From assembly GCA_021823635.1 (NCBI GenBank), contig JAKANT010000016.1, forward strand, positions 1 through 11,621: a stretch of DNA of 11,621 nt, given 5' to 3'. The translations under genes were made by a program, and so were the position numbers. A model generated the notes under the pieces. The model did no database searches. It was not told where the DNA came from and saw only the letters and a list, made by a program, of their open reading frames with translations. The stretch comes from Pseudomonadota bacterium (GTDB lineage: Bacteria; Pseudomonadota; Gammaproteobacteria; Burkholderiales; Burkholderiaceae_F). Within the stretch, counting starts at the first letter, position 1, and each line of letters opens with the position of its first letter. Positions 1 through 6,210 of the stretch are shown here, piece after piece.

Positions 1-1005
1 GTCGTTTACTGGGTCCTGAACGTGGTCGGCGTGATGGAGCCGAGGGCTGCGGTCGGCACGCCGGTGGCGGAAACGCCGGCGCACCGCGCGGGTTTCGCCG
101 CCGGCGACGTCGTGATCGCGATCGATGGCGCGCAGGTGCGCTCCTGGAACGAGATGACCTGGCTGCTGCTTCAGCGGGCCGTAGAGCGGGCGAGCTTCGA
201 TGTGGTGGTCGAACGCGCGGACGGCGCCACACGCACGTTGCGGCTCGATCTCGCGTCCTTGCAGCCGGCCGAGATCGAGGGCAATCCGCTGCCTAAGATC
301 GGCCTGCGACCTTTCGGCGGTCAACCGCGTATCGGCCGCGTCAGCGACGGCGGCGCGGCGCAGGCCGCCGGGCTGCGCCCGGGCGATCGCGTGCTCGAGA
401 TCGAGGGCAGCTCCGTTTCGTCGGCGCGCGAGCTCATCGACCGCGTGCGCGGCGCTGCCGGCAAGCCGCTCGCGTTCGTGATCGATCGTGACGGCGAACG
501 CTTGACGGTGACGGTGACGCCGGTGGCGACACGCGACGCCGACGGCAGCGAAATCGGTCGCATCGGCGCCGAGATCGGCGAACGTCCGCAGCTGGTCGAA
601 GTGCGTTACGGTCCGGTGGAAGGGCTGGCATTGGCGCTGCAGAAGACCTGGGACACGGCGGTCTTCTCGCTGCGCATGCTGGGCAAGATGCTCGTCGGCG
701 AAGCGTCGCTGAAGAACCTGTCCGGCCCGGTGACGATCGCCGACTATGCCGGCCAGACCGCGCGGCTCGGGGCGGCCGCGTATTTGAGTTTTCTTGCGCT
801 CGTCTCGATCAGCCTCGGCGTGTTGAACCTGTTGCCGATTCCGCTGCTCGACGGCGGACACTTGCTGTACTATGCGATCGAAATAATCAAAGGCAGCCCG
901 CCCTCTGAATGGCTCGTTCATTGGGGGCAACGCGCCGGCATCGGTCTGCTCTTCCTACTGACGGCGCTGGCGCTGTACAACGACTTGACCCGGCTGCTGT
1001 TCTGA
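1..1005 (+). CDS. rseP: RseP site-2 intramembrane metalloprotease, 3' part (5' end outside window)
   Basis: Inner-membrane zinc protease that makes the second cut in the anti-sigma factor RseA, releasing sigma-E during envelope stress; it also clears signal-peptide remnants. The reading frame is open from the first base, so the gene starts upstream and the HExxH zinc motif is not in the window. What is visible: the end of a membrane segment (nt 1-33); a first PDZ domain (about nt 50-270) with the carboxylate-binding region around AGFAAGDVV; a second PDZ domain (about nt 310-525) with AAGLRPGDRV; then a C-terminal membrane part. The conserved LDGG motif (nt 847-858, Asp codon at 850) supplies the third zinc ligand region. 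A last hydrophobic helix ends at the TGA at 1003-1005. bamA follows after 7 nt, the usual betaproteobacterial and enterobacterial arrangement. Identification is firm; only the N-terminal portion cannot be judged. Confidence 0.96.
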   Translation, partial: VVYWVLNVVGVMEPRAAVGTPVAETPAHRAGFAAGDVVIAIDGAQVRSWNEMTWLLLQRAVERASFDVVVERADGATRTLRLDLASLQPAEIEGNPLPKIGLRPFGGQPRIGRVSDGGAAQAAGLRPGDRVLEIEGSSVSSARELIDRVRGAAGKPLAFVIDRDGERLTVTVTPVATRDADGSEIGRIGAEIGERPQLVEVRYGPVEGLALALQKTWDTAVFSLRMLGKMLVGEASLKNLSGPVTIADYAGQTARLGAAAYLSFLALVSISLGVLNLLPIPLLDGGHLLYYAIEIIKGSPPSEWLVHWGQRAGIGLLFLLTALALYNDLTRLLF

Positions 1006-1012
1006 ATCTCCG

Positions 1013-3325
1013 TTGCAAGACACGCCGTTTCCGCCCGACCCGGTCCACTTGCGCGCGCGTCGGCGAAGCCTCGCCGCCGCGCTGACGCTCGCCTTTACGG
1101 CTACCGCCGCGAACGCGCAGGAATTCGTGGTGCGTGACATCCGTGTCGAGGGTATCCAGCGCACCGAGGCCGGCACCGTCTTCTCGTACCTTCCGATCCG
1201 CGTCGGCGAGCGCTTCGATCCGGAAAAGGGCGTGGCCGCGATTCGCGCGCTGTTCGCCACCGGTCTGTTCAAGGACGTGCGCCTCGAGGTGGACGGCGAA
1301 ACGCTGGTGGTGATCGTCGAAGAACGGCCGTCGATCGCGCAGGTCGACATCACTGGCGTCAAGGAGTTCGACAAGGACACGATCAAGAAATCGCTGCGCG
1401 AGGTGGGCCTGGGCGAGGCGCGCGTGTTCGACCGCTCCTTGCTGGAGCGCGCGGAACAGGAACTGAAGCGGCAGTATCTGGCGCGCGGACTGTTCTCGGT
1501 CGTAGTCAAGTCCACCGTCACGCCGGTGGAACGCAACCGCGTCAACATCGCGATCGCGGTCGATGAAGGCGACCCAGCCCGAATCCGTTCGATCCGCTTT
1601 ACCGGCAACCAGGCGTTCTCCGACGGCACGCTGCGCGACCAGATGGAACTGGGCACACCGAACTGGTTCAGCTGGTACACCAAACGCGACCAGTACTCGC
1701 GCCAGAAGCTCGCCGCCGACCTGGAATCGCTGCGCTCGTTCTACCTGAACCGCGGCTACCTCGACTTCAACATCGAATCGACGCAGGTCTCGATCAGCCC
1801 GAACAAGGAAGACATCTACATCACGATCAACCTGAACGAAGGCAATCGCTACACCGTGTCGAGCGTGAAGCTCGCCGGAGAACTGCTCGGTTTGGAGCAG
1901 GAGCTGTCGGCGCTGATCGACGTCAGGCCCGGCGACGTCTACAACGCCGAGCGGCTGAACGCGATTTCCAAGCGCATCACCGACCGCCTGAGCATGCTCG
2001 GCTATGCGTTCGCGACCGCCAACCCGATCCCGGAGGCGAACCGCGACAAGCGCGAAGTGGCGTTCACGATCTTGGTCGATCCCGGGCGGCGCGTGTATGT
2101 GCGGCGCGTCAACATCACCGGCAACACGACGACGCGCGACGACATCATTCGGCGCGAGGTTCGGCAGTTCGAATCGGCGTGGTTCGATTCGGAGAAGGTG
2201 CGCTTGTCGCGCGACCGCATCGACCGTCTAGGCTTCTTCGAGAAGGTGGACGTCGAAACGCCGGCGGTGCCCGGCTCGCTCGATCAAGTGGACGTCAACT
2301 TCAACGTCAAGGAGCGGCCGACCGGCAGCATCCAGGCCGGTGTCGGGTACTCGAGCACCGACCGCGTAGTGCTGCAGGCTGCGTATTCGCAGCAGAACGT
2401 GCTGGGCAGCGGGCAGTCGATCGCGCTGGAGGTCAACACCAGCCGCGCCAACAAGACGCTGTCGCTGACGCATACCGATCCTTACGTGACCCAGGACGGG
2501 ATCAGCCGCACGACCGAGATTTACGAGCGCCGCTCGAATCTGGCGCGCCTCGGGCTGGGGACGGTCGATTTCACGCAGCGCGGCGGCGCGATGCGCTTCG
2601 GCGTGCCGTTCACAGAGTTCGACACCGTGTACTTCGGCCTCGGTTACGAGGGCACCGACATCGGCCTGACCGACTTCAGTCCGCCCGCCTACCTGAAGTA
2701 CGTCAACGACTTCGGCGAACGCACCGATGCTGCGGTCGGCACGATCGGCTGGGCGCGCGACAGCCGCGACAACCTGCTGGTGCCGAACCGAGGCCGTTAC
2801 CAGCGCGCCTTCGTCGAGGGCGCGTTGCCGGCGCTCGACCTGCGCTATTACCGCGCCACTTACCAGTTTCAGCAGTTCATCCCGCTTACCAACAAGTTGA
2901 CCTTCGCCAGCAACTTCGAGCTGGGTTTCGGCGGCGGCTACGGCGGCAAACCGTATCCGCTGTTCAAGAACTTCTACGCCGGCGGCATCGGCAGCGTGCG
3001 CGGCTTCGACGGCGGTTCGCTCGGGCCGCGCGACGCGCTCGGCAATCCGACCGGCGGCACGCGACGGCTGAACCTGTCGCTGGAAGCGCTGGCGCCGCTG
3101 CCGGGCGCCGATCGCACGCTGCGCGCGCTGGCGTTCGTCGACGGCGGGCAGGTCTGGAGCGCCGAGCAGCGCGTGCGCCTGGGCGAGCTGCGTTACTCGG
3201 CCGGCTTCGGCCTGGCGTGGGTGTCGCCGATCGGTCCTTTGAAGCTCAGCTATGCCTATCCGCTGAAGAAGGAAACCGGCGACCGGCTGCAGCGCTTTCA
3301 ATTCCAGATCGGCACCGGCTTCTGA
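1013..3325 (+). CDS. bamA: BamA, outer-membrane protein assembly factor
   Basis: Omp85-family core of the BAM complex, which folds and inserts beta-barrel proteins into the outer membrane. The 770-residue product has a signal peptide (RARRR, then a hydrophobic stretch ending ANA|Q, cleavage near residue 35/36). Five POTRA domains follow, starting at about residues 38, 108, 190, 280 and 361. A beta-barrel runs from about 440 to the end. The VRGF motif of barrel loop 6 is at residues 662-665 (nt 2996-3007), and the protein ends in Phe as expected of an outer-membrane beta-signal. E. coli BamA is slightly longer (810 aa). No ATG lies ahead of the signal peptide. The frame opens with TTG at 1013; a second in-frame TTG at 1049 would also keep the whole signal peptide. 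Neither has a visible Shine-Dalgarno sequence, so translation may be coupled to rseP, whose stop is 7 nt upstream. The product is certain; the exact start is not. Confidence 0.97.
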   Translation: MQDTPFPPDPVHLRARRRSLAAALTLAFTATAANAQEFVVRDIRVEGIQRTEAGTVFSYLPIRVGERFDPEKGVAAIRALFATGLFKDVRLEVDGETLVVIVEERPSIAQVDITGVKEFDKDTIKKSLREVGLGEARVFDRSLLERAEQELKRQYLARGLFSVVVKSTVTPVERNRVNIAIAVDEGDPARIRSIRFTGNQAFSDGTLRDQMELGTPNWFSWYTKRDQYSRQKLAADLESLRSFYLNRGYLDFNIESTQVSISPNKEDIYITINLNEGNRYTVSSVKLAGELLGLEQELSALIDVRPGDVYNAERLNAISKRITDRLSMLGYAFATANPIPEANRDKREVAFTILVDPGRRVYVRRVNITGNTTTRDDIIRREVRQFESAWFDSEKVRLSRDRIDRLGFFEKVDVETPAVPGSLDQVDVNFNVKERPTGSIQAGVGYSSTDRVVLQAAYSQQNVLGSGQSIALEVNTSRANKTLSLTHTDPYVTQDGISRTTEIYERRSNLARLGLGTVDFTQRGGAMRFGVPFTEFDTVYFGLGYEGTDIGLTDFSPPAYLKYVNDFGERTDAAVGTIGWARDSRDNLLVPNRGRYQRAFVEGALPALDLRYYRATYQFQQFIPLTNKLTFASNFELGFGGGYGGKPYPLFKNFYAGGIGSVRGFDGGSLGPRDALGNPTGGTRRLNLSLEALAPLPGADRTLRALAFVDGGQVWSAEQRVRLGELRYSAGFGLAWVSPIGPLKLSYAYPLKKETGDRLQRFQFQIGTGF

Positions 3326-3328
3326 GGA
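3324..3328 (+). promoter_or_regulatory. Shine-Dalgarno GAGGA for skp (first start)
   Basis: GAGGA overlaps the bamA stop codon and lies 7 nt before the ATG at 3336. It supports the upstream start of skp, in competition with GGGAG at 3362-3366, which lies 5 nt before the ATG at 3372. Confidence 0.6.
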
Positions 3329-3335
3329 CATCGCT

Positions 3336-3881
3336 ATGGCAGAATTGCGCGCCTCGTTGATGGGAGCGTTGATGGGACGTTGGCTTCGCTTCACGGCGCC
3401 ACTGGCCGTCGCGTCGGCGCTGGCCTGCGGCGCCGCGGCGGCGCAGGAGCTGAAGATCGGCTACGTGAATTCCGAGCGCATCCTGCGCGACTCGGCGCCG
3501 GCGCGTGCGGCGACGCAGAAGCTGGAGCAGGAGTTCGCCAAGCGCGACCGCGATCTGCAGGACATGGGCGCCCGGCTCAAGGCAGCGGCCGAGCGTTTCG
3601 AGAAAGACAGCCCGGTGCTCAGCGAATCGGACCGTGCGCGCCGCCAGCGCGAATTGGCCGAGATGGACCGCGAGTTCCAGCGCCGTCAGCGCGAGTTTCG
3701 CGAAGACCTGAACCAGCGCCGAAACGAAGAACTGCAGGCGCTGCTGGAACGGGCGCAGCGCATCGTGCGCCAGCTCGCCGAGCAGGAGAAGTACGACCTG
3801 ATCGTTCAGGACGCCGTGTACTTCAGCCCGCGCGTGGACATCACCGACAAGGTGCTGCGCGCGTTGAACAACGGCAAGTGA
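3336..3881 (+). CDS. skp: Skp/OmpH-family periplasmic chaperone
   Basis: Periplasmic holdase that binds unfolded outer-membrane proteins as they leave the Sec translocon and delivers them towards BAM. The precursor is 181 residues from this start. After a hydrophobic signal sequence ending around CGAAAAQ|E, the mature protein begins ELKIGYVNSERIL, the standard OmpH/Skp opening. A long charged segment rich in Glu, Arg, Lys and Gln (about residues 58-150) forms the coiled-coil tentacles. The C-terminal part (DLIVQDAVYFSPRVDIT) returns to the trimer body. In-frame ATGs also occur at 3360 and 3372. The 3372 start gives a more typical signal peptide (MGRWLRF then the hydrophobic core) without the acidic residue found near the first ATG, and it has its own GGGAG. 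The 3336 start has the better-spaced GAGGA. The gene lies 10 nt after bamA and 4 nt before lpxD, the same neighbours as in E. coli. The family is certain; the start is ambiguous. Confidence 0.93.
   Translation: MAELRASLMGALMGRWLRFTAPLAVASALACGAAAAQELKIGYVNSERILRDSAPARAATQKLEQEFAKRDRDLQDMGARLKAAAERFEKDSPVLSESDRARRQRELAEMDREFQRRQREFREDLNQRRNEELQALLERAQRIVRQLAEQEKYDLIVQDAVYFSPRVDITDKVLRALNNGK
3362..3366 (+). promoter_or_regulatory. Alternative Shine-Dalgarno GGGAG for skp (start at 3372)
   Basis: GGGAG lies 5 nt before the third in-frame ATG of skp. Using it would trim 12 residues and leave a signal peptide of about 24 residues, closer to the usual Skp precursor. Confidence 0.4.
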
Positions 3882-3885
3882 CTGG

Positions 3886-4962
3886 ATGGGCGAGCGGCGG
3901 GCGGGACGCACGCTGGCCGATCTCGTCGCCGCGGTCGAGCGGGCCGCTGCCGGGCAGCTTAGCGCGACCGTCGTCGGCGATGGCGGCTGCCTGATCGAAG
4001 CCGTGGCGCCCCTAGAGAGCGCGGGGCCCACCGATCTCAGCTTCCTCGCCAACCTCCGCTACCGGCGCACCGCCGCCAGCACGCGCGCCGGCGCCGTCGT
4101 GCTGTCGGCGGCCGACTACGAAACCGTCAAGCCCGCGGCCAACGCGGTGCTGTGCGCACAACCGTATGCGTGGTTCGCGCTGGCGGCACAGATCCTGAAT
4201 CCCGCGTCGCCGCTCGAGCCGCAGGTCGCCGACGGAGCGTGGATCGACCCGGGCGCGCGTCTCGGCCACAACTGCCGCGTCGATGCCGGCGCCGTGATCG
4301 AGGCCGACGCGCAGGTCGGGGCCGGCTGCTGGATCGGCGCCGGCTGCTACGTCGGTCGCGGCGCGCGCGTCGGCGACGGCAGCCGTCTGCACCCGGGCGC
4401 GCGCGTGCTCGCCGACTGCGTGCTCGGTGCGCGCGCGATCGTGCACGGCGGCGCGGTGATCGGCGCCGACGGCTTCGGCTTCGCGCCGCTGGCGGGCCGC
4501 TGGGTGAAGATCCCGCAACTGGGGCGCGTGATCGTCGGCGACGACGTCGAGATCGGCGCCAATACCACGATCGACCGCGGCACGATGGGCGACACGGTGA
4601 TCGAGGACGGTGTGAAGATCGACAACCAGGTGCAGATCGCGCACAACTGCCGCATCGGTGCGCACACCGTGATCGCCGGCTGCGTCGGCATCGCCGGCAG
4701 TGCGGTCATCGGCCGCCGTTGCCAGCTCGGCGGCGCGGCGATGATTCACGGCCACATCACGATCTGCGACGATGTCATCGTCTCCGGTGGCACGCTGATC
4801 TCGCGCTCGATCAACGAGCCGGGTTTCTACTCCGGCGTGTTTCCGTTCATGCCGAACCGCGAGTGGGAGCGCAACGCCGCGCTGGTGCGGCATCTGCGCG
4901 AGCTGCGCGAGCGCCTGCGCCGGCTCGAGGCGCGCCACGCGCGCGACGAGGAAAAGCCATGA
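3886..4962 (+). CDS. lpxD: LpxD, UDP-3-O-(3-hydroxyacyl)glucosamine N-acyltransferase
   Basis: Third step of lipid A synthesis in the cytoplasm: it transfers a 3-hydroxyacyl chain from ACP to the 2-amino group of the UDP-3-O-acyl-glucosamine made by LpxA and LpxC. The protein is 358 residues (E. coli 341). The N-terminal uridine-binding domain carries the DLSFLANLRYR segment (Phe53). The middle is a left-handed beta-helix of hexapeptide repeats (about residues 110-310). The catalytic His is H253 in VQIAHN (E. coli H239), and H290 in IHGHITI matches E. coli H276. A charged helical tail closes the trimer. E. coli Met290, the acyl-length ruler, aligns without gaps to Leu304. ATG follows the skp stop by 4 nt with no clear ribosome site, suggesting coupling. 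The stop TGA overlaps the fabZ start as ATGA. Confidence 0.97.
   Translation: MGERRAGRTLADLVAAVERAAAGQLSATVVGDGGCLIEAVAPLESAGPTDLSFLANLRYRRTAASTRAGAVVLSAADYETVKPAANAVLCAQPYAWFALAAQILNPASPLEPQVADGAWIDPGARLGHNCRVDAGAVIEADAQVGAGCWIGAGCYVGRGARVGDGSRLHPGARVLADCVLGARAIVHGGAVIGADGFGFAPLAGRWVKIPQLGRVIVGDDVEIGANTTIDRGTMGDTVIEDGVKIDNQVQIAHNCRIGAHTVIAGCVGIAGSAVIGRRCQLGGAAMIHGHITICDDVIVSGGTLISRSINEPGFYSGVFPFMPNREWERNAALVRHLRELRERLRRLEARHARDEEKP
4321..4356 (+). repeat. 18-bp tandem repeat encoding two hexapeptide coils in lpxD
   Basis: The 10-mer GCCGGCTGCT occurs at 4321-4330 and again at 4339-4348, a period of 18 bp. It encodes AGCWIG followed by AGCYVG, two adjacent turns of the beta-helix. The repeat is explained by the protein fold. 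Confidence 0.7.
4948..4953 (+). promoter_or_regulatory. Shine-Dalgarno GAGGAA for fabZ
   Basis: GAGGAA sits inside the last codons of lpxD. It is 5 nt before the ATG at 4959 and 8 nt before the ATG at 4962, so it fits either of the two adjacent fabZ starts. Confidence 0.7.
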
Positions 4963-5411
4963 TGGACATTCACGAAGTACTCAAGCACCTGCCGCACCGT
5001 TACCCGATCCTGCTGGTGGACCGCGTGCTGGAGCTTGAGAAGGGCAAACGCATCGTCGCGATCAAGAACGTCTCGATCAACGAGCCGGTGTTCAACGGCC
5101 ACTTCCCGCACTATCCGGTGATGCCCGGCGTGCTGATCATCGAGGCCATGGCGCAGGCGGCGGCGATCCTGTCGTTCGTGACGATGGAGCGGCTGCCGGA
5201 CGCGAACGCGGTCTACTACTTCGCCGGCATCGACGGCGCGCGTTTCAAGCGGCCGGTCGGGCCGGGCGATCAGTTGCGGCTCGAAGCTCAGCTCGTGCGC
5301 GAGATGCGCGGGGTCGGCAAGTACTCGGCGCGGGCGCTGGTGGACGGCCAGCTGGCCGCCGAGGCCGAACTGCTGTGCGCCTACCGCTCGATCGCGGGCA
5401 AGGCCGGCTGA
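4959..5411 (+). CDS. fabZ: FabZ, (3R)-hydroxyacyl-ACP dehydratase
   Basis: Hot-dog-fold dehydratase of type II fatty acid synthesis that converts 3-hydroxyacyl-ACP to trans-2-enoyl-ACP. It competes with LpxA and LpxD for the same 3-hydroxyacyl-ACP pool, which explains its place between them. The product is 150 residues, the normal length. The opening (DIHEVLKHLPHRYPILLVDRV) and the active-site motif GHFPHYPVMPGV are typical. By alignment with E. coli (H54 and E68, 14 apart) the catalytic residues are H48 and E62, in the central helix IIEAMAQ. Two consecutive ATGs at 4959 and 4962 are both possible; the first shares ATGA with the lpxD stop. The stop TGA shares its A with the lpxA ATG. Both junctions suggest translational coupling and matched expression. 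Confidence 0.97.
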   Translation: MMDIHEVLKHLPHRYPILLVDRVLELEKGKRIVAIKNVSINEPVFNGHFPHYPVMPGVLIIEAMAQAAAILSFVTMERLPDANAVYYFAGIDGARFKRPVGPGDQLRLEAQLVREMRGVGKYSARALVDGQLAAEAELLCAYRSIAGKAG

Positions 5412-6199
5412 TGGCGCAGATCCACCCGACCGCGATCGTCGATCCGCGCGCCCGGCTGGCGGCCGATGTCGAGATCGGCCCCTACGCGGTGATCGGCGCG
5501 CAGGTCGCGATCGACTCCGGCACCCGCGTCGGCCCGCACACGGTGATCGAGGGCCGCACGAAGATCGGCCGCGACAACCGCATCCACGGCTTTTGCTCGC
5601 TCGGCGGGCCGCCGCAGGACAAGAAGTACGCGGGCGAGGACACCGAATTGGTGATCGGCGACCGCAACACGATTCGCGAGTTCTGCACGATGAACACCGG
5701 CACCGTGCAGGACCGCGGCGTGACCCGCATCGGCTCCGACAACTGGATCATGGCCTACGTGCACATCGCGCACGACTGCGTGGTCGGCGATCACACGATC
5801 TTCGCCAACAACGCGCAGCTTGCCGGCCATGTGCATGTCGGCGACTGGGTGATCCTGGGCGGTATGACCGGCGTGCATCAGTTCGTGAAGATCGGCGCGC
5901 ACGCGATGACGGCGGCCGGCTCGATCCTGCTGCAGGATCTGCCGCCGTTCGTGATGGGTGCCGGCAGTCCGGCCGAGGCGCGGGGCCTCAATGTGGAGGG
6001 GCTGCGCCGCCGCGGCTTTACGGCGGAGGCGATCGCGGCGCTGCGGCGCGCCTACAAGACGCTGTATCGGGACGGACTGACGGCTGCCGCGGCGGTCGAG
6101 CAGCTTCTGGCGCAGGCGGCCGAGGCGCCCGAACATGCGCCGCACCTGCGCCTGCTGGCGGAGTTCGTGCGCGAATCGACCCGCGGCATCGTGCGCTGA
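5411..6199 (+). CDS. lpxA: LpxA, UDP-N-acetylglucosamine 3-O-acyltransferase
   Basis: First committed step of lipid A synthesis: 3-O-acylation of UDP-GlcNAc from 3-hydroxyacyl-ACP in the cytoplasm. The product is 262 residues, exactly the E. coli length. A left-handed beta-helix of hexapeptide repeats starts at IHPTAIVDP, and a C-terminal helical domain ends in STRGIVR. The catalytic His is H121 in HIAHDC (E. coli H125); H118, H140 and Q157 match E. coli H122, H144 and Q161. The position that sets acyl length in E. coli (Gly173) aligns without gaps to Ala169, and the preceding Gly172 to Ala168. That predicts a shorter or relaxed chain preference compared with C14. The ATG at 5411 is chosen because it gives full-length homology; a longer in-frame ORF from 5375 lies within fabZ. 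The start is fused to the fabZ stop as TGATG, and lpxB follows after 11 nt. Confidence 0.97.
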   Translation: MAQIHPTAIVDPRARLAADVEIGPYAVIGAQVAIDSGTRVGPHTVIEGRTKIGRDNRIHGFCSLGGPPQDKKYAGEDTELVIGDRNTIREFCTMNTGTVQDRGVTRIGSDNWIMAYVHIAHDCVVGDHTIFANNAQLAGHVHVGDWVILGGMTGVHQFVKIGAHAMTAAGSILLQDLPPFVMGAGSPAEARGLNVEGLRRRGFTAEAIAALRRAYKTLYRDGLTAAAAVEQLLAQAAEAPEHAPHLRLLAEFVRESTRGIVR

Positions 6200-6203
6200 A
6201 GGG
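6198..6203 (+). promoter_or_regulatory. Shine-Dalgarno GAAGGG for lpxB
   Basis: GAAGGG overlaps the lpxA stop and is 7 nt before the ATG at 6211. It favours that ATG over the in-frame GTG at 6205, which would be too close. Confidence 0.6.
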
Positions 6204-6210
6204 CGTGCGC

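Noticed and set aside
880..908. Sigma-E promoter GAAATA / TCTGA in rseP as an annotated feature
   Set aside because: Only three to four -35 positions match and the 18-nt spacer is too long; kept only as a low-interest finding.
2228..3394. 388-codon open frame on the - strand across the bamA barrel
   Set aside because: Antisense of bamA with repetitive Arg/Ala/Glu composition and no domain.
6205..6207. GTG as lpxB start
   Set aside because: It leaves only one nucleotide after GAAGGG, while ATG 6211 has good spacing and matches the usual N-terminus.
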